A stretch of 51,172 bases of DNA from Planctomycetota bacterium (GTDB lineage Bacteria > Planctomycetota > Phycisphaerae > Phycisphaerales > UBA1924): the NCBI GenBank assembly GCA_024276195.1, contig JAJRXR010000078.1, positions 1 to 51,172 of the forward strand, written 5' to 3'. The notes beneath the pieces were generated by a model. The model did no database searches. It saw nothing but the letters and a program-made list of their open reading frames with translations, and was not told the DNA's origin. Below are positions 43,966 to 51,172 of this stretch, one piece after another. Numbering within the stretch: the stretch's first letter is position 1; every line of letters begins with the position of its first letter. Position numbers and translations under genes: made by a program.

Positions 43966-45273
43966 TCAGTCGCCCAGGCTGATGCCCTCGTTTGAAGCGA
44001 CGCCGTACGCGGCGCCGACGGCGAGAAAGAGCCAGAGCACGTCGAACAGATTGAAGCTGTCCTTGAACCCATCCTCGGTGACGGCGGCGGTGATGGTGCT
44101 CATCACCTGGTTCCTCGCCGAAGCCATGCCCTCGCGGAGTGCGTCTATCTCCTCGGGAGACATCGCGTCAAACCTGGCCTGGGCGATCTCGCGGATGTCT
44201 TCGGGATAATCATCGGGCCACGAGGCGGCGTTGACGACGAGCAAGGGATCGGGCCAGTCGAGCGCCACGCCATTCTTGACGCGGTCGCGCACGGTTGACA
44301 TGGCGAGCTCGCCCATGACCCATTCGTCATCAATCTCGCGGTATGAGACCTCTTCACCCCACTCATCCGAGAACTCCTGGGCGAGGCGTTCACGGAGCTG
44401 ACGCATCTGATCGTCGGAGAGGGCGTCGAAACGCGCTGTCGCGGCGATCCGGATGCTCTCGGGATAGTCGTCGGGCCACTGCGCCACCTCGGCGACCATC
44501 TCCGGGCGGGGCCAGTCGATGGATTCACCGCCCTCGAGTCGCTCGGTCGCAACATCATCGGCGTGGCTGGTGAGGATCCAGTCGTCATTGATATCGATCG
44601 CATCTACCATCAGCTCGTTGGTCTCACCCAGAAAGCTCTTGACCTGGAAGTGGATCGAGGCGTACTTGCCGACACCGATTGAGGCGAGAGCAATTACGGC
44701 GGCGACAACGCCAGCGATGACGCCCGCGCCGCGACCCATCGAGGAAACGTGGACACCCACGCCGACGAGGAATCCGACGAGGACCGCGATGAAGCCGATC
44801 TCGAAGTGTGTGTAGTAGGAGATGGCGCCCCAGATGGCGGCGCCGACCGCGCCGCCGATACTCCCGCCGATGATCCAGAGAACCGGGAGTATGGCCGCGC
44901 CGCCCGCCTTGGCGGCGACGCCCGCCGCTGCGGACGGATCCTTCTGGACAATGACCTTGGACTTGAGCGTCTTGCCGGTCTGGGTGTTGTGCCCGCAGCT
45001 CATGCAGACCACGGCCCCCTCGTTGAGCGAGCTCCCGCACGACGGGCAGGCGGCGCGGATGCCCGGCTCATCGGCGGTGGGGTCCAGGTCGCCGAGCAGG
45101 TCGCCCATCGCGAGCCCGTCGTCATCGTCGAACGCGGTGGGCTCGGGCGCGGGGTTCTGCTTCTTCGCGGCGCAGGCTTTGTGCGCGTACTGGCCCTTGT
45201 CGTTTTTGATGCGCGGTTGTCCGGCGCAATCTTGCCCGCAGATGACACAGGTTTTGTCGGGTCCGTCTGGCAT
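43966..45273 (-). CDS. Zinc-ribbon membrane protein with an internal duplicated ~60-residue module
   Basis: 435 residues from ATG 45273. Two Cys clusters (CVICGQDC and CPSCGSSLNEGAVVCMSCGH) give a zinc ribbon. Three hydrophobic Gly/Ala-rich helices lie at about 128-210. Then two copies of a module follow: IDWPRPEMVAEVAQWPDDYPE with ATARFDALSDDQ, and LDWPDPLLVVNAASWPDDYPE with AQARFDAMSPEE. A final hydrophobic stretch is near residue 415. No known family. The module is charged and helical, probably outside the membrane. Alone on the minus strand. Confidence 0.75.
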   Translation of the reverse strand: MPDGPDKTCVICGQDCAGQPRIKNDKGQYAHKACAAKKQNPAPEPTAFDDDDGLAMGDLLGDLDPTADEPGIRAACPSCGSSLNEGAVVCMSCGHNTQTGKTLKSKVIVQKDPSAAAGVAAKAGGAAILPVLWIIGGSIGGAVGAAIWGAISYYTHFEIGFIAVLVGFLVGVGVHVSSMGRGAGVIAGVVAAVIALASIGVGKYASIHFQVKSFLGETNELMVDAIDINDDWILTSHADDVATERLEGGESIDWPRPEMVAEVAQWPDDYPESIRIAATARFDALSDDQMRQLRERLAQEFSDEWGEEVSYREIDDEWVMGELAMSTVRDRVKNGVALDWPDPLLVVNAASWPDDYPEDIREIAQARFDAMSPEEIDALREGMASARNQVMSTITAAVTEDGFKDSFNLFDVLWLFLAVGAAYGVASNEGISLGD

Positions 45274-45468
45274 GAAATCCCCCGTCTCAGGTTGGCGCTC
45301 CGGGCGCCGGAGTCTGAAGGGGCAGCATATTGAATTGTGCCGCAGGTTGATAGGGGGCTACATCCGGCCTGTTTTGCGTGAATCCACCCGTGCGGGGGAG
45401 CAAAGGCGGGGGCCTACGATCGCGGCTGGGCATGATGTGTCGCGGCTGGGTCATGGAGGACAGGATCG

Positions 45469-47070
45469 ATGGGGCGCGAGGCGGAGGACACAGCGGGGGG
45501 GGCGCCCGGGGGCGAGCCCCAGCGGATCGAGCCGCTCGAGTGCGAGAGTGTCGAGCTGACCGAGGGGCCGGCGGTCCGGGGTGGGACCAGGGGCGTGCGC
45601 CGCGGGGCGGGCGGGCTGACGCCCGATGGGCGCCTGAAAACCGGGCGCCTTGCCGGGCTGACCATGTGGCAGGCGGTCTGGGTGCTGTCGTGGCCCGTGA
45701 TGATCGAGAGCTTTCTCAACTCGCTCGTCGGGCTGACGGACACCAAGCTCGCTGCGGGGCTGGGCGTTGACGAGACCGACGCCATCGGCGGCGCGAGCTA
45801 CATCATGTGGTTCATCGGGCTGGTGGTGATGGCCCTGGGCGTCGGGGCGACGGCGCTCATCGCGCGCTCGGTTGGGCGCGGGCGCCTCGGGGTGGCCAAC
45901 GCGGTGCTGGGGCAGTCGGTGATCCTGGCGATTGCGGTTGGTGTGTTCGTCGGAGCAGCGGTGTGGTTTCTCGCGTCGCCCGTCGCGGTGGTTCTGAGCA
46001 TGAGCGAGGGGGCGACCGAGGCGTTCGAGCGGTACATGAGTGTGATCGCGTTCGGGGCGCCCGGGGCGTCGATGCTGTTTGTGATGATCGCGTGCGCGCG
46101 CGGGGCGGGCGACTCGAAGAGCCCGCTGATCGCGATGATCGTGCGCAATATCGTGAACATCTTCGTGAGCTATGCGCTGTCGGGGTACGAGATCGAGGGC
46201 ATCGGCAACCCGTTCAACTTCAATATGGGTGTGACGGGGATCGCGCTGGGTACGGTGGTGGGGGACGTGACGGGCGGGGCGATCATGGTGTGGATGGCGC
46301 TCAACGGGCGCTGGGGGATCACGCTCAAGCGTCGCTGGCTCTCGCCCCACTGGCACACGGTGCGCCGCCTGGTTCGCCTGGGTTTGCCGAACTTCTTCGA
46401 GACGTTCGGGATGTGGATCGGCAACTTCCTCGTGATCGTGATGGTGGGGCTGCTCGGGGCGCAGTCGGTCGCGCGGGGTGGGGGGAACGGCCTGCTCGGG
46501 GCGCACATCATCGGCATCCGCATCGAGGCGTTCAGCTTCTTGCCCGGGTTCGCCATGGGGATGGCCGCGGCGACGCTCGCCGGGCAGTACATCGGCGCAG
46601 GCAGCGAGGCCATGGCCCGGGCGGCGGTGCTGCGCTGTGCGTGGTTGGCCGCGGGGGTGATGGGCGTGGTCGGCGGGGTGTTTGTCGCCTGGCCTCACGA
46701 GATCACGGCCATGCTCTCGGATCAGCCCGAGCACCTCGAGCACACGCCGATGCTGTTGGTGATCTGCGGGGTGGACCAGGCGCCGTTCGGGTTTGCGATC
46801 GTCTTCCGGGCGGCGATGCGGGGCGCCGGGGATGTCAAGGCAGTCATGGTCTTGACCTGGGGCGTGACCTACCTCGTCCGCCTGCCCGCGGCGTACCTGC
46901 TCAGCGGCGTGGACATCCCGCTGCCCGATGGCTCCATTCTCGTCAACCCCTCGCCCGTGGACTGGGGCCTGAACGGACTCTGGATCGGACTCTGCGGCGA
47001 ACTGCTGATCCGGTGCCTGATCTTCAGCGCCCGTTTCGCTTTCGGCGGGTGGACCCGGGCTCGCGTGTAG
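45469..47070 (+). CDS. MATE-family multidrug and toxin efflux transporter
   Basis: 533 residues from ATG 45469 with GGAGGAC upstream. A hydrophilic N-terminal extension of about 60 residues precedes 12 hydrophobic segments. Family motifs include LSWPVMIESFLNSLVGLTDT, NIVNIFVSYAL and MGVTGIALGTVVGD in the first half and FEAFSFLPGFAMGMAAATL-like in the second. It exports drugs or metabolites using a Na+ or H+ gradient. The antisense strand also has a long frame, which is a composition artefact. Convergent with the PpiD-like gene. Confidence 0.9.
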   Translation: MGREAEDTAGGAPGGEPQRIEPLECESVELTEGPAVRGGTRGVRRGAGGLTPDGRLKTGRLAGLTMWQAVWVLSWPVMIESFLNSLVGLTDTKLAAGLGVDETDAIGGASYIMWFIGLVVMALGVGATALIARSVGRGRLGVANAVLGQSVILAIAVGVFVGAAVWFLASPVAVVLSMSEGATEAFERYMSVIAFGAPGASMLFVMIACARGAGDSKSPLIAMIVRNIVNIFVSYALSGYEIEGIGNPFNFNMGVTGIALGTVVGDVTGGAIMVWMALNGRWGITLKRRWLSPHWHTVRRLVRLGLPNFFETFGMWIGNFLVIVMVGLLGAQSVARGGGNGLLGAHIIGIRIEAFSFLPGFAMGMAAATLAGQYIGAGSEAMARAAVLRCAWLAAGVMGVVGGVFVAWPHEITAMLSDQPEHLEHTPMLLVICGVDQAPFGFAIVFRAAMRGAGDVKAVMVLTWGVTYLVRLPAAYLLSGVDIPLPDGSILVNPSPVDWGLNGLWIGLCGELLIRCLIFSARFAFGGWTRARV

Positions 47071-47109
47071 CGCAAGCCGGATCAATCGGGCGCCAAGGCC
47101 TCAAGACCG

Positions 47110-49200
47110 TCAACCCTCCGCAGGGGCGTCCGCCGGCTCGTCCTCGGCGCTGTCGTCGGCGCTGTCGTCAAAGTCATAGTCGTCGTCGCGTTTGACCTTG
47201 ACATAGTTCAGACGCTCGCGGATGGCGGCATAGCTGAACGGGTTGATGTCGTCCTCTTCGATCGCGGCGACGAGCAGGTTCATCGAGACCGTGCGCGCCA
47301 GCGAGGCCGAGCGCGGGCGAAAATCCTCGACCGTCATCGGGCGGAAGGCTTTGAGGCGCGCGATCACGAGCAGGCGTGCGCTCGGGTCGCTGGCCGCGAC
47401 GATGGATTCGGCCTGCGGGCTGGAGCCGATCGGGGCGGTGGGATCGAGACGCTCGGCGGCGGCCTCGATGATCGCCTCTCGCACATCGGCTTGCTGCAGG
47501 CGTCCGTCGATCAGACGCGGGCGGACGAGCGAGCGGATGTCGGAACGCCGGAGCTGGACCATGTGATCGACCTTGGGGCCGAAGTTCTCGCCGAGCGGGA
47601 TCTCATTGCCCTCGTCGTCGAGCTTGGGCTCGCCCGTGTTGGTCGCAAAGTGGGCCTCAATCGCGACGAGCCCGTCGGTCTGGGCCAGTTCGACGAGGCG
47701 GTCTTGCTCTGCGAGCAGACGCTCGTACGCGAGCTTCTCGCGGACATCGGCGAGAACCTGCTCGCGGACATCATCGAGCGAGTCGGGCGGCGACTCGGGG
47801 CGGGCGTCGAGGATCGTGAAGTAGAAACGCCGTCCGCCGGGCTCGAAGCCCGGGGTCTCGATCATCGGTATCCCGACCTGGACCTTGAGCGGCGATTCCA
47901 CGCCCGTCTTGTTCTCGCGGACGATCGCGGGCAGGTTGTAGACGGGAACGGTCTGGGCGCCCATGCGGATGCCGGCGCGACCGATGGGCATGATCTGGCT
48001 GATCTCTGAGGCCGAGAGCCAGTCGGCGCTGAGCGACTGGACCTCGGGGCGGGGGATCTGGACCCCTGCGGATTCTTCGAGCTGCTCGGCAACGGCTGCC
48101 GCGATGATCGACCAACGCGGGCGAAGCTGGCCCCAGTCATCGGGCAGGACGGCGTACCCCTCGTCGTCCTTCGGGAGGCGGCGCGTCGAGGCGAGCACCT
48201 CACGCCGGATGATCTGGTCCGCCTCGACCATCAGGTTCTCGACCTGGGCGCGGCGCATCTCGGTCTCGATCGCGAGCTTCTCATCAGCAAACTCGCCCGG
48301 GTACCGGTCCCGGTCCTGGGCGTAGCGCTTGCGCACCTCGACCGGATCAAGCTCGAGCGCGGCGCCGATCGGGGCCGGGTCGAGCGTGAGCCAGGCGAGC
48401 TTGATCGAGGGGGGTTGGCGGTAGCCAAAGCCCATGTCGCCCGAGCCGGGGATCTCCGCGGCGAACTCGTCGAAGTGGGCCTGGAGCTGGGCCTCGGTGG
48501 GCTCGGGGATGTCGTCTTTGTAGAGATCGGCGCCGAGCGTGATGATGTCCGCGACGGCGGAGTTCATGTCCTTGCTGGCTTCGCTGATGGCCTGGCGATC
48601 GGAGAGTCGGATGGCGGTGTTGTACTCGGCGCGGAGGCGAGTGATGCCGCGTGCGTTGGCCAGGGCTTGGTCGAGGCGCTCAACGGGGACGCCGTACCCG
48701 CCCGCGGTGTTGATGCGGTGGTTGTTGAGCTGGGGAAGGATCTCGACGGCTTGCAGTGCGATCTGCTGGATCTGGGCCGGGGAGTTGAGGAACTGGTCCA
48801 GATACTGATCCGGGATGCCCTGCTGGCGGAGCGTGCGTGCGGCCTGGATGCGGGCTTGTTCGGCGGCGAGCTCTGGCAGCCAGGAGGCGCCGTCGCCGGC
48901 TTCGCCGACAAACCCGGATTGCTCGGCCTCGTGGAGCAGGAGCAGGTAATGGTCGGAGTCATTTTCAAGGCGGAGGTTGAAGATCAGAAACGGGAGGAAG
49001 CGTTCGAGGATGTTGACGTCGCGTGAGGCGTCGGCCAGCTCGGCGCGCGTGATGACCGTGCTGCCAATGGTCGCCGCCTTGCGCTTGCCCGGGTCGGGCG
49101 AGAGGCGTGTGAGGATGGGCTGGAGGAGGAAGACGACCATCAGCAGCGAGCCGCCGATGACCATGATGATGAGGTTGTACTTGCGGAGGAACTTGAGCAT
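47110..49200 (-). CDS. PpiD/SurA-like membrane-anchored periplasmic chaperone
   Basis: 696 residues. One N-terminal anchor (YNLIIMVIGGSLLMVVFLLQP) is followed by a SurA/PpiD N-terminal-like domain (AATIGSTVITRAELAD...). A long helical and beta region follows, ending in an acidic tail (DDDYDFDDSADDSAEDEP). I see no clear parvulin core signature, so it may be a chaperone without isomerase activity. Planctomycetes have large single-pass members like this. The distal gene after rpsD; a hairpin lies in its leader. Confidence 0.7.
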   Translation of the reverse strand: MLKFLRKYNLIIMVIGGSLLMVVFLLQPILTRLSPDPGKRKAATIGSTVITRAELADASRDVNILERFLPFLIFNLRLENDSDHYLLLLHEAEQSGFVGEAGDGASWLPELAAEQARIQAARTLRQQGIPDQYLDQFLNSPAQIQQIALQAVEILPQLNNHRINTAGGYGVPVERLDQALANARGITRLRAEYNTAIRLSDRQAISEASKDMNSAVADIITLGADLYKDDIPEPTEAQLQAHFDEFAAEIPGSGDMGFGYRQPPSIKLAWLTLDPAPIGAALELDPVEVRKRYAQDRDRYPGEFADEKLAIETEMRRAQVENLMVEADQIIRREVLASTRRLPKDDEGYAVLPDDWGQLRPRWSIIAAAVAEQLEESAGVQIPRPEVQSLSADWLSASEISQIMPIGRAGIRMGAQTVPVYNLPAIVRENKTGVESPLKVQVGIPMIETPGFEPGGRRFYFTILDARPESPPDSLDDVREQVLADVREKLAYERLLAEQDRLVELAQTDGLVAIEAHFATNTGEPKLDDEGNEIPLGENFGPKVDHMVQLRRSDIRSLVRPRLIDGRLQQADVREAIIEAAAERLDPTAPIGSSPQAESIVAASDPSARLLVIARLKAFRPMTVEDFRPRSASLARTVSMNLLVAAIEEDDINPFSYAAIRERLNYVKVKRDDDYDFDDSADDSAEDEPADAPAEG

Positions 49201-49235
49201 GGTGGCTCCGTGCCCTTGGGTTCGAGAGTGAAAGG

Positions 49236-49263
49236 CGAACCCTCGGGGGCTCCCGAGGGTTCG
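49236..49263 (-). terminator. Hairpin after rpsD, probable terminator or attenuator
   Basis: A perfect 12-bp stem CGAACCCTCGGG/CCCGAGGGTTCG with 4-base loop. On the minus strand it lies 46 bases after the rpsD stop and 36 bases before the chaperone start. The following tract (CCTTTC) is a weak T-run, so partial termination is likely. Confidence 0.65.
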
Positions 49264-49308
49264 CGATGGATCGCGCAGGCGCCAAGCGCGTGCGAGGGGG
49301 TGGCGGTT

Positions 49309-49908
49309 TTAGCCGTAGTACTCGATGATGAGGTTGGTATTGACGTCGAAGGGGATCTGGTCGGCGGTGGGCAGAGAGACGATCTTGGCGGTGAGCTCGG
49401 AGGGGTTGAAGTCGATCCAGGCGCCGATCTCGTGCCCGCCCATGGTCTCCATGGACTCCTGGGCGAGCTTGTGGATCTTGGGCTTGAGGGTGATGGTGTC
49501 GCCGATGGAGACGCGGTAGGAGGGGCGGTCAACCTTCTTGCCGTTGATGAGCACGTGCCCGTGGGCGACCATCTGGCGCGCGCCCCAGATGGTGCGCGAG
49601 ACGCCCATGCGCCGGATGCAGTTGTCCAGGCGTCGCTCGAGGTACTGAAGCATCAGCTCGCCCGTGTTGCCCTGGCCTCGCTTGGCCTGGTCGATGGTGC
49701 GCTTGAACTGCTTCTCCATGACGTTGTAGTGGTAGCGGAGTTTTTGCTTTTCCTGGAGTCGGATGCCGTAGTCACGCAGGCGCCGACCGCGGTAGCCGTG
49801 CATGCCCGGGGCGTTGAGCTGGCGCTTGGAGGTGTGCTTGGGGATGTCGGCGATGGGGACGCCGACGCGTCGGGACAGACGGACCTTGGGACCGGTGTAG
49901 TTGGCCAT
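49309..49908 (-). CDS. rpsD: 30S ribosomal protein S4
   Basis: 199 residues from ATG 49908 (MANYTGPKVRLSRRVGVPI); GGAAAGG lies upstream. The S4 N-terminal domain is KRQLNAPGMHGYRGRRLRDY-like, and the S4 RNA-binding domain has YLERRLDNCIRRMGVSRTIW, GARQMVAHGHVLINGKKVDR and PSYRVSIGDTI. It nucleates 16S rRNA folding. The N-terminus lacks the four-Cys zinc motif of C+ S4 proteins, so it is a C- form. It stands apart from the usual rpsK-rpsD-rpoA operon in this window. Confidence 0.97.
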   Translation of the reverse strand: MANYTGPKVRLSRRVGVPIADIPKHTSKRQLNAPGMHGYRGRRLRDYGIRLQEKQKLRYHYNVMEKQFKRTIDQAKRGQGNTGELMLQYLERRLDNCIRRMGVSRTIWGARQMVAHGHVLINGKKVDRPSYRVSIGDTITLKPKIHKLAQESMETMGGHEIGAWIDFNPSELTAKIVSLPTADQIPFDVNTNLIIEYYG

Positions 49909-50270
49909 GGGGCCTTTCCTTTCTTCCGTCCCCGCACGCAACAGGCGCGGGGTGCTGGGTTGGTCAGCGACCGGGCAGGGGGCCGAGGCTTCGGTCTGCG
50001 TCCGGTCCGGGCATTTCGATGCCCAAGGGGTGATTCAAGGGGGGGCGGGGGGGAGGGTCAAGCGGGAGAAGGGAGGATGGAAGTGGTCAGGGGTAGTGGA
50101 AGGTGGCTGGGCGCGGTGGGGCTGGAAGCCCCACCCTCCGGGGGGAGGGCGGGAGAGGAAGGGGTGGGCCGCTATGCTTCGTTGCCGCTGCCCATAGTCA
50201 CCGATCGCGAGAGCTTGCCGTGCCCGATCAGAGACCGCCCCGCCGGATCCCGCTGGACGTGCTGGGACCG
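49909..50270. other. Divergent intergenic region between rpsD and purF
   Basis: About 360 bases holding the leaders of both genes. It contains the family C palindrome at 50115-50135 and long G-runs. If purF starts at GTG 50220 the region is shorter. No confident promoter, riboswitch or purine box seen. Confidence 0.4.
50115..50135. repeat. REP-like palindrome, family C-related
   Basis: GGTGGGGCT-GGA-AGCCCCACC followed by CTCCGGGG. The core GGGCTGGAAGCCC and the trailing CTCCGGGG match the repeat at 37576-37601. Confidence 0.7.
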
Positions 50271-51172
50271 ATGCGCCCTCGATCAGTCGGGGACAAGGGC
50301 AAGGAGAAGTGTGCGGTCTTCGGGGTGTGGGGCAGCGCCGAGTCGGTGCAGCAGACGTACATGGGGCTCTACGCCCAGCAGCACCGCGGGCAGGAATCGA
50401 CCGGCATCGCCGTCTCCGACGGCGAGCGGATCCGCGGGCACGTCGGCATGGGGCTCGTGCCCGAGGTCTACACCAAGCGCGTGCTGGCTGAGCTGCGCGG
50501 GCACGGCCCGAGCGAAGGGGCGGGCGCCAGCCCGGGCGCCAACCTGCGTGGCGGCGCCATCGGGCACAACCGATACTCCACCGCCGGCGGCAGCGAGCCC
50601 TGCAACGCCCAGCCCCTGATCGAACGCTACATCGAGGGCGAGGTCGCGGTCGCGCACAACGGGAACCTGGTCAACGCCGAGGCGTTGCGCCGGATCTTCG
50701 GCGAGGCTGGGCGCCTGTTTCACACGACCAGCGACACCGAGGTGATGATCCATCTGCTCGCCTCGCCCGAGCAGCGATCGACGAGCGACCCGCTCGCCGC
50801 GACGCTGCGCCGCCTTCAGGGCGCGTTCAGCGTCGTCTTCCTGTTCCCCGACCGGATCGAGGCGGCCCGCGACCCCTGGGGCTTCCGCCCGCTGGTGCTC
50901 GGCGAACTCGCCGACGGGCGGGCGGTGGTCGCAAGCGAAACCGTGGCCTTCGACGTGCTCGAAGCCCGGTTCGTCCGCGAGATCGAGCCGGGCGAGATTG
51001 TGACACTCTCCGACGACGGCGTGAGCTCCCGCAGGTTCGCCAGCGAGGCCTACCGACGCGCGATGTGCGTCTTCGAGCATGTCTACTTTGCCAACCCGGC
51101 CAGCGATGTCTTCGGCCAGAACGTGCTGGCCGCCCGCGAGGCCATGGGCGCGGCCCTGGCCCGCGAAGCCCC
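50271..51172 (+). CDS. purF: Amidophosphoribosyltransferase, N-terminal part (runs off the window)
   Basis: The first 300 residues are visible, from ATG 50271; an in-frame GTG at 50220 would add 17 residues. The first committed step of purine synthesis: glutamine + PRPP to phosphoribosylamine. The N-terminal Ntn glutaminase is clear: nucleophile Cys14 in KCAVFGVWG after a short propeptide, QQHRGQEST, GHNRYSTAGG, AHNGNLVN, TSDTEVMIHL, ARDPWGFRPL, ASETVAFD and MCVFEHVYFANP. The phosphoribosyltransferase domain lies beyond the window. Confidence 0.95.
   Translation, partial: MRPRSVGDKGKEKCAVFGVWGSAESVQQTYMGLYAQQHRGQESTGIAVSDGERIRGHVGMGLVPEVYTKRVLAELRGHGPSEGAGASPGANLRGGAIGHNRYSTAGGSEPCNAQPLIERYIEGEVAVAHNGNLVNAEALRRIFGEAGRLFHTTSDTEVMIHLLASPEQRSTSDPLAATLRRLQGAFSVVFLFPDRIEAARDPWGFRPLVLGELADGRAVVASETVAFDVLEARFVREIEPGEIVTLSDDGVSSRRFASEAYRRAMCVFEHVYFANPASDVFGQNVLAAREAMGAALAREA

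Noticed and set aside
45451-47085. Minus-strand frame of more than 540 codons antisense to the MATE gene
   Set aside because: Low-complexity, His/Arg/Pro-rich translation mirrors the GC-rich membrane protein codons; the plus strand has clear family motifs.

Overview
The window is high-GC DNA from a planctomycete, most likely the class Phycisphaerae. The evidence is five secreted proteins ending in the two-repeat 'GC-type dockerin' with a terminal Gly-Cys-Pro, a PEP-CTERM-like anchor ending in Arg-Arg-Arg-Arg-Ala, an ECF sigma factor abutting a Ser/Thr kinase with a TPR tail, zinc-ribbon membrane proteins with a CPxC/CPxCGW motif, and a full MoxR/Bat operon. No phage, plasmid or CRISPR is visible. 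The only classical mobile element is the right end of an IS5-family transposase at base 1.

Layout. 1-5.0 kb: IS5 remnant, a coiled-coil membrane protein, a Gfo/Idh/MocA oxidoreductase, a PEP-CTERM-like secreted protein and a seven-repeat FG-GAP protein with a dockerin. 5.3-10.6 kb: a tight four-gene unit of type II/IV pseudopilin, histidine kinase, sigma-54-type response regulator and dockerin protein. 10.7-12.4 kb: another dockerin protein, tRNA-Gly and a small unknown gene. 12.6-16.3 kb: two adjacent secreted M14 carboxypeptidases, the first lacking catalytic residues. 16.4-25.0 kb (minus strand): moxR, DUF58, a membrane protein and batA-batE, six consecutive junctions being 4-base stop/start overlaps. 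25.1-29.4 kb: DUF3467 protein, tRNA-Leu, ECF sigma factor plus kinase, and a dockerin protein. 29.7-35.5 kb: trigger factor with a clear terminator, two small zinc-ribbon or PH-domain membrane proteins, citrate synthase, a zinc-ribbon protein and methylisocitrate lyase. 35.6-45.3 kb: a phosphatase-M28 peptidase fusion, homogentisate dioxygenase, a dockerin protein, DUF1294, a class C beta-lactamase-like hydrolase, a B12-binding/MeaB GTPase fusion and a zinc-ribbon protein with an internal duplication. 45.4-51.2 kb: MATE transporter, PpiD/SurA-like chaperone, ribosomal protein S4, and the start of purF running off the window.

Themes. Envelope biology dominates: secreted anchored proteins, peptidases, the Bat/MoxR envelope-stress module and a pseudopilin with its own two-component system. 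A second theme is C3 and aromatic metabolism (PrpB, citrate/methylcitrate synthase, B12/MeaB, homogentisate dioxygenase). A third is short palindromic REP-like repeats from several families, two present as inverted pairs and one inserted in frame inside prpB. No single locus is certainly a new system. The pilin/two-component/dockerin unit, the phosphatase-peptidase fusion, the active/inactive M14 pair and the in-frame repeat in prpB are the best leads.
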